Origin: Thermothelomyces thermophilus ATCC 42464
Lineage: Eukaryota; Ascomycota; Sordariomycetes; Sordariales; Chaetomiaceae
Direction of reading: 5' to 3'
Assembly: GCF_000226095.1 (NCBI RefSeq)
Contig: NC_016478.1
Coordinates: forward strand, 2,222,001 to 2,286,000
DNA length: 64,000 nucleotides
The translations under genes were made by a program, and so were the position numbers. The notes under the pieces were generated by a model. That model was given only the letters and a program-made list of their open reading frames with translations, was not told the DNA's origin and did no database searches. Shown here piece after piece: positions 22,506 through 32,514 of the stretch; the stretch's first letter is position 1, and every line of letters begins with the position of its first letter.

Positions 22506-23254
22506 TGCTACGACTCGACTTTGTCGACGTGATGGGGCACTTCTTGGATGTTGTCGTTGTTGTTATTTGTGATGCTGGTCGTGCAGATGATTGGCAGTGC
22601 GAAGTGCGAAGTATTTGGTGAAGAAAGGAAGAGTAGACGTGAGAATCGAGAAGGTTGCTGGGCTAATCAGCAGTCGATTCTCCGTGAGAGGTAAGCTGTG
22701 CGGAACTCGACGACCTTGGATTCGTAACGGGCGCCGGCCTGCCGCCGGCGAGGGGCAGTCTTCCGGAACCTCACGGAGTATAGGAATTCCATTGCTGACA
22801 TGGCGATCTTCTGAAAATGACCTTGATAAATGCTCAGCCAGGCAAGAGACAACACTAGATGGGATGGGAGCCACGGAACAGGAGCCATGGGAAAACCAAC
22901 CCCAGGCCCCTTGGGAATTAATTCACAACAAAGGCCAGAGACGAAGAGGGCGAAAAAGGCTGCACTTGGCAGTAAGTTCTTTGATTCAGTAAGTGCTTTG
23001 ATCCCTTTCGCCCTCCACCCCTATCTTCCACTGACATAGACCCAAAGGCATGTAGACAATGAAGAGACCCGACAAACCGGCGCTAAAGAAACCTTGGAAA
23101 AAGCGCCATCGTACTTTTGCTGACACGGAGGCAACACAGCCAACGCCTCGTCAATTGCCGAACACCAGAAGACAACCCCGAGCATCCTCCTCTCGAGAAG
23201 AGATTGCAGCCCAGGGACAAAAAAAAGTACCATCAAATCAGAACGAGTAGGAGG
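22506..23254. other. Spacer between array exon E and MYB-F
   Basis: Leader/promoter of exon E (CAACAACGACAAC-type DNA on the minus strand) and the 3' flank of MYB-F. No further half-domain exon found. Confidence 0.6.
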
Positions 23255-24439
23255 TCAAGCATCGCCATATGAATACCTGGTTTGGACGTTAGCCAAGACA
23301 TGAGAGACATAAGAGGGCTTGGGAGAAAAGAAGGAAACTCACTCGGTCGTGTATTCGCCTGGCGTTGTTGGGTTGTTGTGACTGGCAAGGGCATTAAGCA
23401 CTGCTTCGTCCTCAAGCGTGGGTTCCTGGCTGTCGTCGAGCCTCTGCCGCTTTGCCGCGTGCTCCTCTTCCGGCTCTCCGCCCAAGCTGGGGTCAACAGC
23501 GAGTTCCTCATGAGCAGCCATTTGAGCCTGTGGAGCAACTCCTGGGTTCGTTTGAGGCGGGGGCGGTTGAGCTTGACCTTGGCCTTGGGGCAGTCCCTGT
23601 GAATCAGGAGCATTCGCCATGGCAGGTGTGCCTGATGGTCCGGGGACCGTGGAGGCAGGCGTGGGAGGCGCAGGGGAAACACCAGGGAGGCCGGTAAATT
23701 GGGCGTGGACGGGGAGCCCGTGGCTCATGTTCTGGATGGGAGTAGTTCCAGGCACAAGCGCAGGAGCCCCAGAAGGAGTCCCGGGCGCGCCAGGAGGAGC
23801 ACCGCCTGCCGCTGTTCCTCCTGGATGGACCCCGGAGGCCGGTGCGGCAGGTGGTACTGAAGCAGCAGCATCAGCGGCAGGTTGCTTCCGCGGTCGTCCT
23901 CTGCCCGGCCCAGGTCGTCGCGTGATGGGGTTTAGCGTGGGATCAATCTTCCTCGGGTTATCTCCGGCAACGCCATTCTCTGCTTTGGCCTGGGCGCGAC
24001 GGAGGCCTTGAAAGTGTTGGCTACGCAGGGGTCAGCGGAGCATCTTGAGTGAGATGGGACAGGAGGAAGTGCGAGACGTCACGATGGTCGGCGATGGTCG
24101 GCGATGTGGTAAGAAACAAGCATTGCAATGAACGCAGAGAGCCACACATAACATCCATCGAACCCATCGAACTCGAGGATACCGAAACACAAAACGACAC
24201 AAATTTGTAACGAAACCGGAGCAGTGACTTGTGGATATAATACTTGGATTTGAGGCTAGCAACACTGCGCAATAGTACACTTACCGGCAGCCTTCATTGG
24301 TGAAGCCATAGCCCAACGACCGCATGTGGTTGCCAATCGTGACCCATTCTGTGCCGCTGATGACGCCAATATTCTTGACCGACAATATGGTGAAGAAGAG
24401 GTCCTTATCGGCCCGGTCGTTCCAGTTCTTGTTCATCAT
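23255..24439 (-). CDS. MYB-F: MYB-like protein with AT-hook and Pro/Gly-rich tail
   Basis: Exons 24285-24439, 23343-24020 and 23255-23276; 284 aa. Exon 1 (MMNKNWNDRADKDLFFTIL...TEWVTIGNHM, RSLGYGFTNEGC) ends CG|GTAAGT in phase 2; exon 2 starts with the Arg-completing base, then QHFQGLRRAQAKAE, the same junction as in the neighbouring array, but with its own 3' exon. An AT-hook, PGPGRGRPRKQP, lies at about residues 88-99, followed by a long Pro/Gly/Ala-rich region and an acidic end containing KRQRLDD. The last intron is supported by GTGAGT, GGCTAAC and AACCAG and changes the end from TTE-stop to TTEYSYGDA; without it the protein is 278 aa. It is probably a nuclear minor-groove/major-groove DNA binder; target unknown. 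ATG at 24436 is an equally good start. Confidence 0.78.
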
Positions 24440-26416
24440 TTTGGCAGGGTCGCGGGGGCGAATCAAACCAGCTTATTGTTAACGGGCTGTGTCAGAGTGG
24501 ATAAGACGTAACAGCTGGAAATTGCTAACGACTGCTAAGGAGAGATGGAAGTTTGGTCGGGCGGGGGCGAGGAGCTTAAACAAGGCGACCACGGTTCGAC
24601 CAGTTCAGCTGTGTGCCGAGAGCGAAGCGACTGGCTGGTTAGGTGGAGCAGCCCGACCTCGAGACCCAATGAGCGCTGGGATTACTTGTTGGGAAGCGTT
24701 GTTGCCTGAGGCCTTACAAGGTGGGTGCTTTTAATGAGCTGTCAGATGATCTCGCGCCAATATCGCGACATCAAGGCCCACAGTGGTAATGATGACGCGC
24801 TGCTTGCCTCGACACTTCACAACCTTCTCTTTTGGGTCGACGGTCTAACGCGTCTGGCCCTCCTCATTGACTTCGTTCTATCACGGTGGGGCAACCAATT
24901 GAGCAAACATGTTGGATAGGCGGCTTTGCCTTTGATCACTCAGGCTGACTTGATGGCACAAGACGTTTGATTGGAAAAGCAATTGTCTGTGCCGCCGAGT
25001 TCAAAACCGAGGATGGGTGGCCAGTGCTGGAGTAAGAGATTTCGAGTGGGTGCATTCTGCACTGACCGCCGATTGTAAGGCAGCCAACAGACGAAGGGCC
25101 TTGCGTTGCAGGCATGTAAATTCCTTCTGCTCAATACCCAAGACATCTGCAGCGCCGAATAAGCATCCTCAGGTCGTCGAAGTGATGGGGGAGAACAAAT
25201 AGATGAAGCCTCGTCTTCGCCCACCAATTAATTGCCTACGAGTACCTGCAGTATCAATGCTGGTCCAGCGATTCACAGCTGTCACGCAGAGAAGGTGGGG
25301 GGGGGGGTTACTGCGTCCATTGCCTTGCTGATACGCTTCCTTTCCCGGTCTGTTCCATGAGCAGGTCGAAGATGTCTTTCACGCTGCCCGGTTGCCCTGC
25401 CAAAGCACTTTTGCTTTGTTTGCTTCCGCTATCAGTCATTTGCTCGATAAAGCCGGAGATCGGGCTCGACGGGGGACGATGCAATTCGTCAGCCATCGCA
25501 GTCAGCCCCTGCAGGTGTGTGTGGTGCAAGCTGGGGTACCTGTCGGGGTGGGTGACCATTGTCCTCGGCCGGGGACAAGGATCTGCATGTCTAGAAGCAA
25601 CCACTTTACGCGGAAGTGCCGCGGTGGCGCGTCACCCAAACCCCTCCCAATGCACCTCTATCACCGAGTTTTCAGTGGCCGGCCTGCTTTCTTTTGTTGA
25701 ATTGCCCCCGCCCCATTAGCAATGGCCAGGCAACCACTCCATTGCGGGAGCAGCGTTGGCAGCAAACGCAGGAGCGCTCGATCCGGGTGGATCAAAGGCA
25801 AGGTTCCAAGACAGATTGGAACAAGTACGCTGCCTCAGGTTTAAGTATGAAGGTTGACCAAGAAATCCATCCCAGGGAAGAAGACCTTCCCATCGGCGCT
25901 TTTGCCCGATCGCGGCAGCTCTCCTGCATGCGCCTTTCTCCTCATTTGGCGATGGCTTTTCTTTCCTTCTGCATTGTTTAACCTGAAAAGAGAGGACAGA
26001 CAATCGCTTGGGTCTGGCTTTCAGTGGTCAAGGGACTGCTGCGCAGATAATGATCCCTTTCTTCCAGGCCGCGCTGCCCTTTCCCACCTAAAAGCCGGGT
26101 CTGACACCCCAACCAAGCCTGGAGCAACCTTTTTGATGGTAAAACAGGCATAAAGTCCGCCAGCCTCACCACTCATTACAGTGACTCACTTCTTCACACT
26201 CGAACCGTAGGTTTCGCCTGCAGTGACCCTTGCCACAGTTCCTCCCGGTAGCGGTCAAGCCTCGTCGTTCCAGTTCATATTGAGCCGACCGGGCCTCTCC
26301 CCTCACTCCCGCTTTTTCTCTTCTCTCCCATCCTTGGCTGCGTCGGCTGGCCTTCGACCGCTCCTCTCCCCGTCCTTTGGACAGATCGTGGCCCGGTCAC
26401 CAACACCATCGCTACC
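24440..26416. other. 2-kb divergent region, MYB-F / MYB-4
   Basis: No supported gene. It holds a run of nine G at 25298-25307 and a weak minus-strand frame at 25308-25490 that was not accepted. Confidence 0.55.
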
Positions 26417-27901
26417 ATGTCCAACAACGACAATGCGATGGCCCGCTTCCTGTTCGCAATCCTGCAGCAGAAATGCCTGAAGGATGTAAGTGAGCCGCAG
26501 ATTCCGACCTAGGGTGTAGGGGGCGAGGAGTGACGTGACTGACCGTTCCCCTTCTAGATCGACTGGAACAAGGTGGCCCACAACCCGATTCTTGCCCAGG
26601 AGATCACCAACGGCCATGCCGCTCGCATGCGATACTCGCGGTTCCGCGCCGCTATGCTAGGCCTGGAGCCGCAGCGCCGGAACCGCACTGCTAATTCCGG
26701 CAACAATAACAAGAACCGGGTGTCCAAAAAGAAGAAGGACGACGGCCCCAAGCCGAAGAAGGAAGACGACGAGAATGTCAAGAGCAGCGGCAGTGGGATT
26801 GGAAATATCAAGACTGAAAAAACGACGACGGGTGCCGCGGTGAAATCCGAGCGAAGGGGCAGTTCGCAGGAGTTACCCGGGCCCTCTCAGCCATCGGCAC
26901 CGATGGCAACTCCAGTTATGATGAAGGCCGAGCCTGGCTTCGTCAACCCCTTCAACCAACACCAAAATCGCCTACATCACGACTCGCTTCTTTCTAGCGG
27001 CTCGCCTCGGGTCAAGCCGGAGAAATTCATGACTACGGCCTCCGCTAACAATAAGACTAACTCGGTGCCCGAGCCCACTCCGTTCGGGATCCTCGCCACA
27101 GTAATTCCTACGACTTCCCCCTCGGTATCCTCCACCCCGTACATCGATGGCAGCCACCATCGGATGCAAGGGCGGCTCCCGACACCCTGCAGCGACTCCG
27201 ACGGCACCATCGCCGGCATGCATGACTTTGTCTCGCACAGCCCGCCACCCGCCGAGCTGCTTCACCACAGCCAGCATCATTCGCACCCCCTCCATCACCA
27301 CCACCACCACCACGTGGTAGGTGCCGGATCATCATCCCCGTTGTCCACATCTGGCCCCCATTCGTACGACTTCTCCCAGCACCAGTGCTGCGACATCTCA
27401 CCAGGCAGTTTTCCCGGGTCATCGTCGAGCCCCTGGCACTCCCAGCATCAACACCACTCCCAGCATGGTCACGGTCCGTCGCAGGCGCAGACCCAGGCGC
27501 AGACCATGTTCTCGCCCGCCGCACCCGGCTTTGACCTCGGGCTCGGGCTCAGCCTCGGACTCACAACAGGCTCTTACACTCCGGAAACGGGATTCAACAA
27601 TAACAGCAACATTAATGAAAACAACAACAATCCCATCTGTGGCAGCTATCATGACAACATACACCTACACCACCATCATTCTCTCTGCCACGATGAAGAT
27701 GGACATCATGTGATGGATGATCCACTTGGTCTACATGGTGTTGGTGGCGCCGCTCCAAATATGTTCAGAGAGAGAGCAATGGAGTTGGAGTTGGCGGGTG
27801 GGATGATCAGCGACACGGCCGCCGCCGCCGGCGTCGACGCCGGCGGGACAGCGAGGCAAGTCAAGAGAGAGTGGGAAGGTGAGGGCAAGTTCACGATTTG
27901 A
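26417..27901 (+). CDS. MYB-4: MYB-like protein with His-rich low-complexity tail
   Basis: Exons 26417-26485 and 26558-27901; donor GAT|GTAAGT, acceptor TTCTAG, phase 0; 470 aa. The domain reads ARFLFAILQQKCLKD, then IDWNKVAHNPILAQEI, then HAARMRYSRFRAAMLGLEP (residues about 8-62). Its intron lies exactly where intron 1 of MYB-1 lies, before the I/V-x-W/F strand, in the same phase. A basic patch (KNRVSKKKKDDGPKPKKED) follows, probably a nuclear localisation signal, then a long Ser/Pro/Gly/Asn region with dense histidines around residues 255-272 and again near 380, and a C-terminal RQVKREWEGEGKFTI. It is the longest member of the family here. Role unknown; transcription or chromatin is inferred. 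Confidence 0.78.
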
Positions 27902-29366
27902 TGCGACGTCGCAGTTGTTGAGTTGCCATGATTACTGGCCCTCGCAGTCTGTTTGGTTATGGGGCAAACGAAACCGGGTCTTTTTTATTGGTTCAGCCAG
28001 AGGGAGTTGTTCGGTTTGGTTATCACGTCGTCGTCATCCCCAGCGGCGTCGCTTCCTTCTATGTCCGTCTCCTACGACTGTTGCCCCCTTAACCTGCATG
28101 GGATCGCTTTTGGCTCATCTCTATGCGTGTTTGATCTGCGGTCGATTGTATCTGGAGGAAACGGGACTTCGAGTTGTTGATGGCACATCTGGACTTGGAG
28201 TGTAAAACATAGTAATAGATATGGCAAAGGTACGACGAACACACCGTGTCTTAAGTCTTGGTTAAGGGGCGGTATGCTTTACCGTGAGCGGGTGATATAC
28301 TGGTCAGTAGCCATGTCGCATCAGACCTGGAGCCCTTCTACTGATACTGAAGAGCTGCCATGACTTTCGAAGATTCAACCCACCTGGGTTATTCATACAT
28401 CACTGGTGTAAATGAACACCAAACCAATCAAAGTTAGACAACTTGAACATGCCTAAGAGTGCCGTGTGCTACGAAAGTTTCGTGACGATCATCTTCGTTT
28501 ATTTTCTTCTTGTTCCAGAATCGCAGCTCGTCATCCCATGTGTCTAGTATATCAGTGCCTGATTTCAACGGACCCAACAGTTCTCCCTTTTCCTCTGAAC
28601 CCTCCTTCATAGTCAGGCGCTTAACAACTCAGGCCTACAACTACCATACTCCAGACCGGTCAAAGAGAAAGAGGGCAAGCACGGTGAATAATTGGGAACT
28701 AATTTAATCCTCGCATTGCGCCGGTATCAGGAGCCCTATTAGGGCACGATATGTCTCTGGTTGTTCCTGATTCCTTCTCCCACTTTCTCTTTACATTTTT
28801 TTCCCGAAAAGACAGCAACACACAAGCCGCTTCCCATTCACAGATAAGGCCGTCTCATATAGTACTACACCTTCCGACGAAGCCATCTTTGTGTTCATCA
28901 CAACCCATAGTAAGTTTATCCCCAATGGACTCCGTGTTCCGACGGATCAACACCCTGCACATCACCTTTTTGTCGCTCCCCTTCCAACCGATAAGGCACT
29001 TCCACAGATAATTTCGTCGCTCTGTTCATTTTTGGGGGAGGGTTTCCGTCCGTCGTGTCAGTTACACGCACGTTAACTACAAGTCCGTCACTCAATCCCG
29101 TCATCATCTAGGATTACCGTCCGTCTTTCGATTCTGCTTCGAGATTGCGCTACCACTTTACAAGTTGGTGCTGTCTTTGAGTTTGCTGAGTCTTTCCTAT
29201 GCCACACCTTTCTCTGTCTTTCCTCTTTGTCTTCCAAACATCCTGCTAATGACTTCAGCATTCGACAGGCGCAACCAACCGACAGTCGGTAGTCTGTACC
29301 GACACAAGCTTTGGTGCATAGATTGACTCTGGACGACGGACTAGGAAGAAAGAAAGAAAAACCAAG
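27902..29366. other. Spacer between MYB-4 and MYB-5
   Basis: 3' flank of MYB-4, then the MYB-5 promoter. A GTAAGT at 28910 could be an untranslated-leader donor. No gene seen. Confidence 0.6.
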
Positions 29367-30845
29367 ATGCCGCCGAAAGCAGTTGCCAAGGCAGCGACCG
29401 GCGTCAGCGACGGCAAGCAGCCCACTGCTCAAGAGGCTTACCTCTTCTACACCATCATCAAGAATATGAAGGGCAAGCCTGAGATTGACTGGGCCGCCGT
29501 CGCAGCTGACGCAGGTTACAAGACTGCTGAGACAGCCAAGGTGAGTTGACTTATGATTCGGTTGATTCCCCGATTGATTCCCGGACCAAATAGTCCCCTC
29601 CAGCGTCCTTAGTATCTATGAATAAAATAAAAGAAAAACATGTTCCCGAACTAACCCGCCTTTCCCTTTCTCCTCCAGGTCCGCTATGGCCAGATTAAGC
29701 GGAAGCTTGGGCTGGACAACTGGAACAATGGCAAAGCCAAGGATCCCAAGGACGAGGAGGCCGCCGGTGACGGCGTCGATGTCGAAACCCCGGCCAGCAC
29801 CCGCACCAAGAAGTCTGCCACCACTCCAGGCACCGGCGCCGGCGTCAAAAAGCGCACCAGCGCCGCAAAGCGTACTCCCGGCAGCCGCTCGCGCAAGGCA
29901 AAGTCCGAGGCCATCATCAAGATGGAGGATGACGCCAACCAGAACACCGACGACGACGACGACAACGCCGACGCCGACGACAACGACGATGATGGAGACG
30001 AGCACATGCTCATGAACCAGGTCCCCGAGACCCCGACCAAGAATAAGACCGGGCGCGTCGTCGGCAAGCGTACCAAGGCTGGCCCAGGCCGCAAGGACAA
30101 TGGGACCACGGCCGGGCCCTCGGTCATGGACGAGTTCGTCGACTTCCCCGCCGTCCTGCCCGAGTCGGTCATCGAGCGCGAGGCCATCCTGGTTAACAAC
30201 AACGGCGTCTGGACCGTCTCGCCGGTGCCCATCGACGTGCACGCGCAGTGGCTCGCCCGCCTGCCGGCCAGCCTCCAGACCCGCTTCTATCTCCAGGCCC
30301 ACAGCGTCACCACCGCCGCTCCCACTGCGGGCATTGCGTATAGCAACCATGGCGACAATGTCACCGGCGAGGGAAACACCGGCAACGCCGGCTTCATCCT
30401 CCCTCACGCAATTGCGCCAGCGGTGGCGAGGGAGAACGAAGAGGAAGAAGAAGAAGAGGAGGAGGAGGAGGAGAAGAAGAAGAAGAATGAGGAGGTTCAC
30501 GATGCCAACAACACCGCAGCCGAGCATCAGGAACGCCTTTCCAGCCTCCCCGGCATGGTGCCCATGGATTTGGGCGGCTACGTCGCCCCCAACCAGCACA
30601 ACGGCAGTGGCACCAACGACGAGGACAGTGCTGCCGCTGCCGCTGCCGCTGCCGCTGCCGTTGTCGGCGGCTGTGGTGGTGTCGATCCCGACAACGTCGA
30701 CTTGCACTCGATCCCGTGGCACCCGGGTTTCTTCGCGGAGCAGATGGCGCGCCGGGACGAGGAGCGCGACCGCGCGGTGCTGTTCGGCGGCGGTGACGGC
30801 CATGATCAGGACGAGGACGGAGAGGAGGGTCATGACGGTTACTGA
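29367..30845 (+). CDS. MYB-5: MYB-like protein with acidic/basic tail
   Basis: Exons 29367-29540 and 29679-30845; donor AAG|GTGAGT, acceptor CTCCAG, phase 0; 446 aa. The domain at about 22-70 is AYLFYTIIKNMKGKPEIDW, AAVAADAGYKTAETAK, then VRYGQIKRKLGLDNW; the intron falls before the recognition helix. A basic Lys/Thr/Ala tail with SRSRKAK-like clusters, a DDDDDNADADDNDDDGDE acidic run, a second basic cluster and a conserved-looking segment (VMDEFVDFPAVLPESVIERE) follow. Poly-Glu/Lys and poly-Ala runs sit near residues 310-330 and 375-385. The ATG context (ACCAAGATGCC) is good. It ends the cluster; downstream gene is convergent. Target unknown. Confidence 0.78.
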
Positions 30846-32514
30846 ACCGGCTTAGAGCTAAACCTTGCAATGCTCCTTCCTCCTTTTTTATTGTTTTGTT
30901 GTTGCCTGCCTCGGTTGAGCTAGCGGGAGAGGCGAGGGAGGGAAGGGAAAACGTTCTTTGACCAGGCGCGGACTGGCGGCGTTTTGCTTGTTCTTCTCTC
31001 TTGATTGCTCGTTGGTTTGATTCCGGTGTTTCCTTTCCCCTTCCTCCTCACCGGCCTTCCCCCCCCCTTTTTTTTTTTTCTTTTACCCTTGTTTTCACCG
31101 GAGCATCGAGGGTCTGCGGAGGAGCGCTGTGCATCACTGTTGATGCTCGACTCATCGCCACCCCCTTCCTGCCTTGCATAGGATCTCGGGTGTGCATAGC
31201 AGGCGTGGTGTCGCATGGGCATGGACTTGGGCGTGACATAAGTCTGGCACTGGCATGGGCATACAGACACTCGGGCTATCGAGGTGTTTACGTGATTGGA
31301 ATGCAGGCCGCGTTGGCGGGACTTGGCCTCAATAGAGAGAGGAATGCAGACGGGGGAGGAGGTAAATAGGAAGGTTCTCATTGATGAATCACCATAACTG
31401 AGCATTCCATGGCCAACGTGAACGGAAGATTATGAGAATGACTTGCTGTGGTAACTACCAGCCTTCGCCCACCATCCACAATCGACCTGGCTCATGTCAT
31501 CCCAACCCTCCTCGCACCTTGTTCAGCAGGCCTGCATGCAAATAGCTAGGGCCATCAAACCCTTCAAAAATGCACTGAGCGGCCGGGAGGTCGGTCAGAA
31601 AACCACTTCCTTATATGCACATACAAGACGCCTTGTTCGACTCGAGTGGGGCTTCTCAGAAGACAACCCATGAAACAGAATAGGAAATGGCAGCATTTGG
31701 CCCCCTACCTCCATGGGGACAAACTTCCGCCAGGTATCACTGACAAACGTATGACGAGACAGTAGCAAAAGGCAAACCTCGTACCAGAGCGCAAGAGAGC
31801 AGAGGGGAAAAAAAAGGTAGAAAATCCACCAACACCAATGGTGTGCACAAGACGTTGTACAGTCCCCTCCCCATGACCATCCGCAAAACACAGTTATCGC
31901 CGTCCCGATTGATGAGACCGCCTGGTTTCAGACAAGGAAAGAAAAAAAAATCAGATCGCCTTGAACCCTTAAACCCCTCGACTGCTGTTAGGAAACGGCC
32001 CATTCAGCCATCAGGCTGCTTCCCTCGGTGTCGGCTCGAACAGCCTGATCAACCGAGGACGGGAAGAACACAAAATAGAGAGCTCATGAGGTATCGTTTG
32101 TTCCTCCTCTCGCCCGCCTGCTTCGCCCATCCAGAGCTAAAGGTAGACACGAGATAGAAGGAAGGAGGAAAAGGAAAAAGAAAATGACAAAAAGTGGTCC
32201 GGGTCCGTGAACGCCATCGCCTGCTTTCCCGCTGATTGCTGTGTACGCCTGCCTCCTGCCCTTTGGGTCTATTCCCATTACCTGTTCCTTTTTCCCTGCC
32301 GCTAGGAGGAAACTCAACGCTAAAATGATACAATGTGTCGACGACGCTCGGTGGGTTTTCCTTGTGTTATGCGTTGTAACTTGAGGATGAGTCGTAGCCG
32401 GGTTTCGTGTGCGAGGGGAAGATGGGTCGGCGGCGAAGAGGTGATGTCGTGTCCAAGTAAGGGTCTGTCCTTGGAAGCGGTGGGAGGGCTTCCATATATC
32501 CCATATCCAGCAAG
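30846..32514. other. Convergent region, MYB-5 / RD-tailed gene
   Basis: Pyrimidine tracts near 31050-31085; nothing else recognised. Confidence 0.6.

Noticed and set aside
24985-25010. GTTCAAAACC resembling a tRNA B-box
   Set aside because: No matching A-box or foldable cloverleaf around it.
25308-25490. Minus-strand frame starting MADELHRPPSSPISGF
   Set aside because: Only about 62 codons, no recognised motif, no clear promoter or splice partner.
29616-30833. Minus-strand open frame of 405 codons
   Set aside because: Antisense of MYB-5; Val/Leu runs mirror Asp/Ala/Glu codons.
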